NCBI GenBank assembly: GCA_009746045.1 | Contig: RPFO01000059.1 | Coordinates: 2,324,068-2,388,067 of the forward strand | Length of the DNA: 64,000 bases | Reading direction: 5' to 3' | Source of the DNA: Mesostigma viride | Lineage: Eukaryota > Streptophyta > Mesostigmatophyceae > Mesostigmatales > Mesostigmataceae | Shown: positions 55,545-64,000 of the stretch, one piece after another | Position numbering within the stretch: position 1 is the stretch's first letter | Layout: every line of letters starts with the position of its first letter | Made by a program: the position numbers and the translations under genes | Notes under the pieces: generated by a model | What the model was told of the DNA's origin: nothing | Database searches by the model: none | Seen by the model: only the letters and a program-made list of their open reading frames with translations

Positions 55545-56037
55545 GGTAACGCACCTGGTGGGTCTTGTGACGTCACGCTAGCAGTATGAGGAGTAGGCGA
55601 CTTATCTGGATGATCTGGAGCACCGAAAGCAGCACGAGGGCGGCAATAGTCCAGCGCTCGTCCTAAAATCAGCGACCAGTCTCTCTGCGGGTGCGGCCGT
55701 CTAATAAAACAGCAGCACGAAGGAAAAAGGTATAGTCTACCACGACGCTACTCGTCTCACTGTTGCCGAGCCAAACAATTATCCTCTATCTACGACAGGA
55801 AACAACCATGCGCAGGAAAACAAAGCGAAGGAGCTATCTATGAAAAGGGTTTATCCGCTACGAGCAGGTCTAGCATCTAGGCAGATCGTGTCCCGAACCG
55901 GGCAGCACTACTCTCCCAGCTTGAAGGCGACCCGCCCATTGCCTGTCAAGAAAGTGTCGTCTTCGTATCCCTGGACGCGGAAGGGTTCTTGCAAAGGCGT
56001 ATGTGACAAAGGACCGTCGTCTCGTTCTCTACCTACG
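55545..56037 (-). other. Retrotransposon 5' leader
   Basis: Untranslated DNA between the primer-binding site and the leader ORF. No feature recognised. Confidence 0.5.
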
Positions 56038-56040
56038 AAA

Positions 56041-56055
56041 GTTCCTCCGGAACCA
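56041..56055 (-). other. Primer-binding site candidate
   Basis: One base inside the 5' LTR the minus strand reads TGGTTCCGGAGGAAC; TGG pairs with the universal tRNA CCA end. The tRNA species was not identified. Confidence 0.6.
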
Positions 56056-56056
56056 T

Positions 56057-56614
56057 TGTTACTTCCTAAACTTATACCGCCACCTCTACCTCTACCTGGC
56101 CTAACCCAACCTAAATTAGTCAGGCCTCCTCTACTCAAACCCCTAGCGAAAGACGAACGAGACGGAGCTGATCTCGATGCATTCACGTATGTATTACTGT
56201 AATACGCCATACAACCATTTACCCGAACCCGTTTATTCCAGGAATAGAGGAAGGAAACACACTACACTGCCGTGACCCAAGCCTATATGTGTCAATTCAT
56301 TTAACACACGCCGAGTGCCAACACAAGTCAAGGGGTAGAACGTGCATAAATGGTCACCAACGGTCCAACCTGCTCGGGCCGACCTGGCCCTCGCCTACAA
56401 TTGCACAGATGCACGCTGGTCCACTACATTCTACCCGAAGGATAAGGACCACTAATAAAGTACTCGGCGCGACGCCCAAAAGCATCCAATGCACCACAGT
56501 ACTGCTACGAGGACAACATTGTCCTAGCACGAACTACACGTAAACCTAGGAACGACCAAGGCAAGGGACCTAATTTACGTCCGTAACTACAACGAATTGT
56601 TACGCGACGTAACA
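56057..56614 (-). repeat. LTR, 5' copy (element on minus strand)
   Basis: It starts TGTTACT and ends CGTAACA. It matches the left LTR throughout, differing mainly by small indels, one of about 10 bases near 56515-56530, suggesting a fairly recent insertion. Confidence 0.93.
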
Positions 56615-57060
56615 ATTACTACTATATCCTTGGCGTGCAGGAGCATCACCGTCCGGTAAGCGCTGGGCGTGCTCCCTTATGTAGAGGTGGAGGTGGAGCA
56701 TGTTGATGAGCAAGGTTGGCGCTTCTATTTGCGACGCGTCTGGGCGATGCATGTGCGATGACACGGCACGTAGTCAAGGAGTTTCCGGGGAAATGCCAAG
56801 ATCCTGTTTTTGTGAGTCGTACCATCTTGGCCGCAGAGTCATGAGTTTTGCGCCAACATCCATCGTCGTGTTAGTAGAAGCAAATGGAAATCGTTCAGGT
56901 GCGCCCGCACTTCACGCACCCCTCAAATAATAGCCGGCTTCGATCGCCCTTTCTTCGAACCTTGGTTGTTCCGAAATGGGCTCCGCCGACGAAACTTTTA
57001 ACGTACAACGCATGCTATTACTGGATACTCACAACAACTACAATACTCTACTGTTGAGCT
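56615..57060. other. Intergenic DNA right of the retrotransposon
   Basis: A plus-strand 76-codon frame (56700-56930) shows no recognisable domain. No other feature seen. Confidence 0.4.
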
Positions 57061-57255
57061 GAGTTGAGTTGAGTTGAGTTGAGTTGAGTTGAGTTGAGTT
57101 GAGTTGAGTTGAGTTGAGTTGAGTTGAGTTGAGTTGAGTTGAGTTGAGTTGAGTTGAGTTGAGTTGAGTTGAGTTGAGTTGAGTTGAGTTGAGTTGAGTT
57201 GAGTTGAGTTGAGTTGAGTTGAGTTGAGTTGAGTTGAGTTGAGTTGAGTTGAGTT
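57061..57255. repeat. (GAGTT)n pentanucleotide array, ~39 copies
   Basis: A perfect pentanucleotide repeat. The minus strand reads as repeated NSTQL because 5 and 3 are coprime and the unit lacks a stop in that direction. Confidence 0.98.
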
Positions 57256-57710
57256 TATTCCCACGCCGCACTCTACTGTAGGGACGGCAATAGGCAGATC
57301 GAAAACACAAGTTGCCACGGCACCAGGCTGTTGAGAGCCTGCATAGCCACGGATAGCCACCTGACTGCAGCACACTGCACTAGTGCACCCATGGCCCACC
57401 CCGCCACCCTATCTGTTTTGGCGGGAAGCCTGTGGGCTGGCGCCTCTGACACTGCCAACGTATAAAACCGTGGCGTACTACCAACTACCGTGCTCTCAGC
57501 ACGGCCAACCCGTGGCTTATCAACAACAGCAGCGTAGCACAAGCACCGCCCGTTGTGGCATCTTGGACTGGCTGAAAAACAGTGCCGTACCGCCACATTT
57601 CCCCCAAATTAGCGTGTCACCGCCACATTCGGCGTAAATCCGCCACTAACTATCGAAACGCTGAGCACTACCGTGCTGTGTGGGGCTTCACCTGCCGGAT
57701 ACTGTCAGTA
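57256..57710. other. Unassigned intergenic stretch
   Basis: Short frames only; nothing recognised. Confidence 0.4.
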
Positions 57711-57966
57711 CAGCCGGTTTGATGCCTTGCATCCAAGTTTCGACCCGAAATACGACCTTGGGGGTGAATTCTTTACGGGTACAGTTCTGTTGTGCAGTTC
57801 GATCGGCCTTGCCTGACCGTGACGAGAGCTATCAAAAGACACCCATCAGCAGGGCGGGGGGTTGCAAGTTATGGTAACTTAACCCCTTAAGTTGGGTTCA
57901 CGCCTTATTAAGTTGGGTTGACCCGAAGAAACCCTCGAACCCATGAACTTGAGGCGTGAATGGCTG
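57711..57966. mobile_element. 256-bp MITE related to the 1335-2062 element
   Basis: Flanked by TA (57709-57710 and 57967-57968), with ends starting CAGCC. The right end (inverted) reads CAGCCATTCACGCCTCAAG, close to the CAGTCATTCACGCGTTAAG end of the UPF2-intron element. The interior again has AACTTAAC/TTAAGTTGGG motifs. The left end is more diverged. Confidence 0.65.
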
Positions 57967-58009
57967 TACTGTATGTACCGGGTATGTACATATCAACTTG
58001 ATATGTAAC

Positions 58010-58540
58010 GTGAAGTAACGTGCGTGTTTGCAACTCAGTTGACCGTTGAAACTCTACGGCGGAGCCAATTTTCGTAAGAACCTCACCCTTATGCTTGCAA
58101 ACTAGGGACAAATTCGGTGGATGGATTGATGGATAGTGGATGGATGGATGGATGGATGGATTGACGGATTTTCATCCCCTATTCCTATGTTCAGTTCACT
58201 GATTTCTCACGTGTACGGCCTTATCAAGTAACGTGCGCGGTGTTTGCGGCAACTTGCCCGTTGAAACTCATCTACGGCGGAGCCAATTTTCATCGTAAGA
58301 ACCTCACCCTTCTGCTTGCCGGCAAATTAGGGACAAATTCGGTGGATGGATGGATGGATGGATGGATGGATGGATGGATGGATGGATGGATGGATGGATG
58401 GATGGATGGATGGATGGATGGATGGATGGATGGATGGATGGATGGATGGATGGATGGATGGATGGATGGATGGATTGACGGATTTTATCCCCTATTCCTA
58501 TGTTTTTCTCACGTGTACCGGCGGCCTTATAAGCATCGCC
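58010..58540. repeat. Two-copy ~220-300-bp tandem duplication with (GGAT)n inside
   Basis: The block GTAACGTGCG, TACGGCGGAGCCAATTTTC, AAGAACCTCACCCTT, GGGACAAATTCGGTGGATGG, TTGACGGATTTT, CCCCTATTCCTATGTT occurs twice, starting near 58013 and 58230. In the second copy the GGAT tract has grown to about 34 units (58341-58474); in the first it is about 10 and interrupted. Confidence 0.88.
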
Positions 58541-58653
58541 AATTCTGGCAAACCTAACGGTTCTTCCGAAAATTGGCTCCGCCAGATAAGCTTCGCCAAT
58601 TCTGGCGAACCTAACGGTTCTTCCGAAAATTGGCTCCGCGCCTCCGCCAGATA
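58535..58653. repeat. Two-copy ~60-bp duplication, inverse of part of the preceding block
   Basis: CGCCAATTCTGGCRAACCTAA then GGTTCTTCCGAAAATTGGCTCCGC occurs twice. The GAAAATTGGCTCCGC part is the reverse complement of GCGGAGCCAATTTTC inside the 58010-58540 repeats, so the region can form large hairpins. Confidence 0.8.
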
Positions 58654-60644
58654 ATTGGTCCGAACACGTGGTCAAAGCTCCAAAATAATTGTGGAATATT
58701 TATAAGAGGTAAATACTTATAAGATGTGGCAGGGATGTGGCCTGGATGATTGTGGCGGGAGTTTGTTGGCCACTTCACACCTGGACGGGTGAGACCTAAC
58801 AACTCACGTGCAGTACTCGCGGAAGGAATCTTGAAAGGGTTGGATTCCCGCCACGCAAATATTCTTATACATTGGTCGCTCGACGCTCTTCAAAATATCG
58901 CAATCGTTGGTATCAAGGGGTAACTCCCCGGAAAGGATTTTTTTTTTTCGCAGATGGACTGTCTACTGTATGCCTTCGGAGTTCGGATCAGGAGACCCGC
59001 AGAGTCGCGAAAGGTTACCACATATTAGTTCGAGTTCGATTCTAGCTACACAAACATAGAATCTGTGCTGCCCACGTGCGGCGTGGGAATCAACATCAAC
59101 GTTCGTCACACCCCTCAGGATTCGGTATCCACTTGGCATCGGGTCATGGCAGGACCAAAGATTCGGCATCTTTTTCGAACACAGGCGTCGTGGGAGCAAG
59201 ACATTCACACGAAGAGAGTCAAAATGGTGACCATGAAATTCCAGTGAGTGAAACGGCGTGCCAGAGTTTTGCGACGCACGTAGACGACAACGTCATGGCG
59301 ATGCCCCATCTCAGTAGAACACCTTATTAGCGCTCGAATTTCGCTTCTAAACCGCCTGTCTATTGTGGGCATCTTCGTCCTGCATCGTCAATATCATTGA
59401 TATATATGCGCCATATGCATATTGCGCATATTCTTAAGAATCAGTCATATTAATATTGGCCACGTACTAGTTGCGCATGTGCATGTAAGAGCTGGCAGCT
59501 ATATATATAGCGTTGATCCTTCTTTCCCGACGTAGTGACGACGAGGTCGACGTACAGCTATACATATAGCATTGATATCGATCCTTCTTTCCCGACGTAG
59601 TAACGACGCGGTCGACGTTACTACGCGTCCCCCAACGAGTACGGGCGCGTATACTCCCATGAACGTCCTAGTATTGTTGCAAAATGCAAATTAAACTGCT
59701 GCATGCAGCTCCCAGCTCGTCGATATATTGGGCGTATAATAACCAGGGGGCAATTTAAAATTAACTGCTTTACTTCAAATTTACCGGGCTTTCCGGGAAA
59801 TTTTTGCGCATGAGCTGTACTGCAGGCGCACATACGTGTACGTATAACCCAGCTTACTTGAGATGAATATCATGTCTAGTGTTGGGTATGAGAATTTGCC
59901 CGTATCAAGTTAAGATATATAATCCCCCCTCATTATATGTACTAGTTGTAAGTAATTGATTAATTCCCTAGCTGTTCCGAATATTAAGCACCGGCTGGAC
60001 GCGTACTAGGACGCGGCAGCTTTCTTGAAGGTATGTGGCCGTAAGGCTTAGGAGGTTCTTGTTCTTCATGATGATGACTTTTAGCAATATGGTCGTTATA
60101 CCTGACGTGCAGCTGATCCGGCTGCGCACAGCTCATGCTTTATTAGACATGCGTTACTACTAGCAGCATATCAATATTTATACATATAGCCATCATAGTC
60201 TCATCACCTGGGATACATATTGTTGCTTACTCCTTTTTTTCTGTTCACGCAGAGAAAGGCTCGTCGCGGCGCGGCCGGCAGCAAACTCGGCAGCTGAAGC
60301 TTTAGAAGGCGGCAGCAAGTGTGCTTCAATTATAATTCCCCGGCCCGGCTGGTCTATTTTTATCCCAGACTCGACGATACGGCTGGTGGGTACATGAGGG
60401 TGATTCGTAGTAACTAGATGCAAAGTTGGCATGCTTGTGTCTACTTGGCCATTTTTAATGGCAGCTGGCAAATTAGACTTGACTCAAGTAATAGTATCGT
60501 GCATTTCACTGTAAACTAGACCGATATGAGTTTTGACTCCTGGATTGGGCTGATCACTATGCCGTCTCTCTGAATTGCTTTATTATGATTTCACTCGCTT
60601 CTATCTCTCGTGTCTGGGCTTAGGAGCGGTTTGTGATGTAGTCA
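58654..60644. other. Gene-poor AT-richer intergenic region
   Basis: It holds a two-copy ~75-bp duplication around GATCCTTCTTTCCCGACGTAG (about 59515-59625) and short frames only. A 92-codon minus-strand frame at 60193-60471 has no recognisable domain. Confidence 0.5.
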
Positions 60645-61195
60645 AGATACTTAAGCCCTTCTATGCTGGTGTGTGTCAAGATACAAGCCCTTCTATGCTG
60701 GTGTGTGTCAAGATACACGCCCTTCTATGCTGGTGTGCATGTGGCAAGATACAAGCCCTTCTATGCTGGTGTGTGTCAAGATACAAGCCCTTCTATGCTG
60801 GTGTGTGTCAAGATACAAGCCCTTCTATGCTGGTGTGTGTCAAGATACAAGCCCTTCTATGCTGGTGTGTGGCAAGATACAAGCCCTTCTATGCTAGTGT
60901 GTGGCAAGATACAAGCCCTTCTACGCTGGTTTGTGGCAAGATACAAGCCCTTCTATGCTGGTTTGTGGCAAGATACAAGCCCTTCTATGCTGGTGTGTGT
61001 CAAGATACAAGCTCTTCTATGCTGGTGTGTGTCAAGATACAAGCCCGTCTATGCTGGTGTGTGTCAAGATACAAGCCCTTCTATGCTGGTGTGTGGCAAG
61101 ATACAAGCCCTTCTATGCTGGTGTGTGTCAAGATACAAGCCCTTCTATGCTGGTGTGTGTCAAGATACAAGCCCTTCTATGCTGGTGTGTGGCTG
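60645..61195. repeat. 32-bp minisatellite, ~17 copies
   Basis: The unit is AAGATACAAGCCCTTCTATG plus CTGGTGTGTGTC, with G/T and T/C variants. Because 32 is not a multiple of 3, all three plus-strand frames cycle through the same 32-residue pattern without stops; those long frames are artefacts. Confidence 0.96.
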
Positions 61196-61843
61196 GCTTG
61201 TCAACAGGCACCACAATGCTCGTCTTCTACGTCTAGCAGGGCCTACTAGCATGGACCAAGCTGTACTACAGATTCAAACAGTTGGCTGATATGAACATGT
61301 TTCCTCGATCGATCCCGCTACCCATATGTGACCAAGCTTGCCGTCTATTCCCACTTGTACGATGAGCCTTTCCACGCTAGTTCGCAACCTGCACCATATA
61401 TGCGCTCAAAATTGCTGCATGGTAAGCTGACCTAGCTCAGCCATGAGAGACTCTCAAGGTGGTGATCTGCATGCCCTGCACCCATCGTCATCATGGCACA
61501 CGGCAGGTTGGCAGCGAAGCGCAGTGACACACTTTCCGCCGACAGTGTGTGAGAGGCTCAGGTCCCCGCATACCTGACACAGCGGCCGCCAACATCGCAC
61601 ACAGTCTTCAGCAGCGCCTGGTGGCTGCCAGGTGTCATTTGAGCGGATCAACGACTCGTCGATTTGCACTAGCTGGGTGTGACTATTCTTGACACCCGTC
61701 TGCGACACGGCCGGGTGTGCGTACCTCTTGAGTACTGCATGCCGGCTAGTGGACAGCGACCACCGACCGTTCCATTGCCCTGTTCAGATTTCAAGAGCGA
61801 AACTAATACAATCAAGGCATCGCGGCCGCCAACGCCATCAACC
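61196..61843. promoter_or_regulatory. Upstream region of the LRR gene
   Basis: The coding frame of the next gene is open back to 61679 without a better start, with one upstream in-frame ATG at 61739. No promoter motif was assigned. Confidence 0.4.
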
Positions 61844-63625
61844 ATGGGCACCACCATGTCCACCTGCTCCAGGGCACGCACGGCCAGCAACGCCAACATG
61901 GAGCCCCTCTTTCCGCTCGACCACAGCAGCTTCCCCTTGGCCGACCTGGCAGGCATCCCTGGCATCGGCGTGCGTGTGATGGACTGCCTCCCTCTGCTCG
62001 AGCGTGTGAGGCTGCGCAGCGCATGCCGTGAGTTCCGCCAGCTGGTCGACGAGTCGCTCATCATGACCACCACGCTGGTGGGGGAGGACCTGGCCGGGTT
62101 GAAGAAGGAGAAGCGCACCGAGGCGCTGCTCTGGCTGGTGGGCAAGTGCCCCAACCTCAAGTCGGTGGCCACAGGCAACGGCCAGCAGCTCTCTCTGACT
62201 GACGCGGGCAAGGGCTGCCACCCTGCCACCTGGCTGCGGGGGCGTGGCATCAGCTCGTTCATGCTGCAGCTGTCGGAGCATTGCCGGGGCCTACGGTCAC
62301 TGGACGTGAGCTACTCGCACGGCGTGACGGATGAAGGCCTGCAGGCGGTGGCGGGTAGCTGCCGCGACCTGCGCAGCCTCAAGCTGACCCACTGCTACAA
62401 GCTCACCGACAAGGGAGTGCGCGCGCTGGCCGACAGCTGCCGCTCCCTGGACACCCTGGACGTGTCGCTGTGCAAGGGGGTGACTGATATCAGCATCCGC
62501 GCGGTGGTGTCCGCCTGCAGGCAGCTGAGGTGTCTCAAGGCCAGCTTCTGCGAGGGGGTTACGGACGCAAGTGTGCAGGCGGCGGCGGAAAACTGCCCTG
62601 AGTTGCGCCAATTGTCGCTGGCGCACTGCCACCGCGTGACGGATGCCAGCATTGTCGCAGTGGCCACCTACTGCGGCAAGCTGCGCCTCCTGAACGTGGG
62701 CCACTGCCCCGACGTGACTGATGCCGGCATAAGGGCGATCGGGGAGCGGTGTAGCGACCTGGCGCGGCTGGTGGTGGAGGGGTGCCACCACGTGGGGGAC
62801 GGCAGCATCACCGTGCTGGCGAGAAACTGCCACCAGCTGCAGCACCTGAACGTGGGCTCCACTGCGCGTCTGAACTCGGCCAGCGCCATGTCCCTTGGCC
62901 AGAGCTGTAGCCAGCTCATGTGCCTCATCCTCTCCAACCACAACGGGTACATCGGGGACGCGGGCTTTGCCGCGGTGGCGAAGGGCTGCCCCGGCCTGCG
63001 CCAGGTGTACGCCGAGTCGTGTCGCGACATGACGGATGAAGGTGTCATTGCGCTCGTGTCCCACTGCCCCCTCACCGTGCTGCGACTTGACCGATGTGGC
63101 AACGTGGGGGATCTGGGCGTGGCTGCCATCGCCCGTCACGGTCACGCGCTAGAGGAATTAGGGCTGGAGGGGTGCTCAGGCGTGAGCGACGCCAGCATGA
63201 GGCTGGTCGCCGACACGTGCCGGCGCCTGCGGCTGCTCACAGTGGGCGGTGTGAGCGGCGGGTGGGTGACAAATGATAGCCTTCGGCTGGTGGCGGACAA
63301 GTGTGTGGAGCTGGTCCAGCTGAGCGTGTCCAACACCAACGTGGATGACGACACCATGGGCCGCGTCGTGCAGCACGGCAAGCTCAAGTTCCTGGACGTG
63401 GCCTGGTGCAAGCAGCTCTCGCGATGCTTCTTCAAAAAGCTGGGCAAGAGCTGCACCAATCTGGAGGTGCTAAACGCGTCTGGTTGCATGCTGACGTGGG
63501 AGCAGCTGCAGACCGCCATGCGTGGAGTGCCCTGCCGGTTGCTGATGCAGAGGGCTGGCGTGTATGTGTCGTCGTACCCAGTTGAAGGGTTGGCCAGCGA
63601 GGGGAGGGAGGGCGGGCCTTCTTAA
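61844..63625 (+). CDS. F-box-like/leucine-rich-repeat protein (AMN1/FBXL type), intronless
   Basis: A 593-residue protein if translation starts at 61844 (CAACCATGGGC, strong context); an in-frame ATG at 61739 would add 35 residues. Residues ~38-80 (GIPGIGVRVMDCLPLLERVRLRSACREF, given in two overlapping parts: MDCLPLLERV and LRSACREFRQLVDES) resemble a degenerate F-box, which would bind SKP1 in an SCF ubiquitin ligase. From ~145 onward there are about 14 cysteine-containing LRRs of the form C..L..L.L..C..VTD.GI..., for example LRSLDVSYSHGVTDEG and LRLLNVGHCPDVTDAG. Such repeats form a curved substrate-binding surface. The gene is GC-rich, has no introns unlike its split neighbours, and ends at TAA 63623-63625. 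The LRR call is secure; the F-box and substrate are not. Confidence 0.9.
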   Translation: MGTTMSTCSRARTASNANMEPLFPLDHSSFPLADLAGIPGIGVRVMDCLPLLERVRLRSACREFRQLVDESLIMTTTLVGEDLAGLKKEKRTEALLWLVGKCPNLKSVATGNGQQLSLTDAGKGCHPATWLRGRGISSFMLQLSEHCRGLRSLDVSYSHGVTDEGLQAVAGSCRDLRSLKLTHCYKLTDKGVRALADSCRSLDTLDVSLCKGVTDISIRAVVSACRQLRCLKASFCEGVTDASVQAAAENCPELRQLSLAHCHRVTDASIVAVATYCGKLRLLNVGHCPDVTDAGIRAIGERCSDLARLVVEGCHHVGDGSITVLARNCHQLQHLNVGSTARLNSASAMSLGQSCSQLMCLILSNHNGYIGDAGFAAVAKGCPGLRQVYAESCRDMTDEGVIALVSHCPLTVLRLDRCGNVGDLGVAAIARHGHALEELGLEGCSGVSDASMRLVADTCRRLRLLTVGGVSGGWVTNDSLRLVADKCVELVQLSVSNTNVDDDTMGRVVQHGKLKFLDVAWCKQLSRCFFKKLGKSCTNLEVLNASGCMLTWEQLQTAMRGVPCRLLMQRAGVYVSSYPVEGLASEGREGGPS

Positions 63626-64000
63626 TGGCCACGAAGCTTACAGTAGTGCGGAATTTGTTTTGTGAGGGCATTGGATAAGTAAGTGCTTGAACATGCACTG
63701 AAGGCATGCCACGGAGTACCCGATGAGGTAATTTTCTACCAGATACTTGACCCGCAAAGGCAAGTGGTGCGACTCACTCGAGCTCGCCCAGGTCTGGAGT
63801 CGCAGATAGCAACTCCACGAGGGTATTGGAATTGGTATACAACACGGCATGGAACAACCCATGGAGGAGCCATGGCCCATTACGTTAGGGATGTGGATAA
63901 GCACATTGTCATTTTCCATCCACGTGATTGACATACCCCTTCTTTTGGGGTCAGCTTGCTTTGCGAAGTTTCATTTTATTTCCTTGTTTCTTCTCTGATT
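63626..64000 (+). other. 3' flank with an orphan coding-like stretch
   Basis: From 63683 to 63931 a plus-strand frame without a proper ATG reads VIFYQILDPQRQVV and MAHYVRDVDKHIVIFHP, which looks coding in composition but matches nothing I know. It may be a gene fragment or a shadow. Confidence 0.25.

Larger units (their letters stand above)
39842..56614 (-). mobile_element. Ty3/gypsy chromovirus LTR retrotransposon, defective, with three nested insertions
   Basis: Two direct LTRs bound a minus-strand gag-protease-RT-RNase H-integrase-chromodomain order, which defines the Ty3/gypsy chromovirus class. It is 16.8 kb as found and roughly 10.8 kb without its three nested inserts (43735-45426, 46003-47719 and 52451-55037). 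Frameshifts in gag, at the RT/RNase H boundary, in the integrase and before the chromodomain show this copy is dead. Two unusual ORFs are present: 55152-55544 upstream of gag and 40843-43062 downstream of integrase. A clean 5-bp target duplication was not found; ACTAC precedes the left LTR and ATTACTAC follows the right one. Confidence 0.95.

Noticed and set aside
60193-60471. 92-codon minus-strand gene
   Set aside because: Composition is plausible, but there is no domain, splice context or neighbour support.
60575-61289. Overlapping plus-strand ORFs of about 200 codons
   Set aside because: All are the 32-bp minisatellite read in three frames.

Overview
This is a nuclear-genome window from a eukaryote, most likely a green alga. 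Genes are split by GT-AG introns, intergenic and intronic DNA is full of tandem repeats and transposons, and the conserved exons resemble green-lineage proteins (a plant-like UPF2 and a HY2/PebA-type ferredoxin-dependent bilin reductase). No bacterial features were seen. The lineage is an inference from a few proteins.

Layout. (1) 525-14561, minus strand: thirteen phase-consistent exons of UPF2, the nonsense-mediated-decay scaffold; the C-terminal part lies left of the window. (2) 14562-15472: divergent intergenic region. (3) 15473-21018, plus strand: about eight exons of a bilin reductase. (4) 21127-39065: an 18-kb satellite of 249 copies of a 72-bp unit. (5) 39842-56614, minus strand: a Ty3/gypsy chromovirus with two LTRs, gag, protease, RT, RNase H, integrase and chromodomain. 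It also carries a 739-codon ORF after the integrase and a 130-codon ORF with an RNase H1/viroplasmin-like domain before gag. The copy is dead (frameshifts) and holds three nested insertions, two with TTAA target duplications. (6) 56615-61195: gene-poor DNA with microsatellites, a small Tc1/mariner-type MITE and tandem duplications. (7) 61844-63625, plus strand: an intronless F-box-like/leucine-rich-repeat gene.

The most striking pattern is that five introns in the two split genes (UPF2 exons 3, 6, 8 and 10; bilin reductase exon 3) begin with a minisatellite. Its unit contains the 3' end of the preceding exon plus its 5' splice site, so each intron carries about 4 to 18 tandem donor-site copies. 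The arrays sit only at donor sites, never at acceptors, and most are G-rich on the transcript strand. The 18-kb satellite is also G-rich on the bilin-reductase sense strand and has a CAG|GT in every unit, so it may be an extreme relative. The genes do not form a pathway; they are neighbours in a repeat-rich chromosome.
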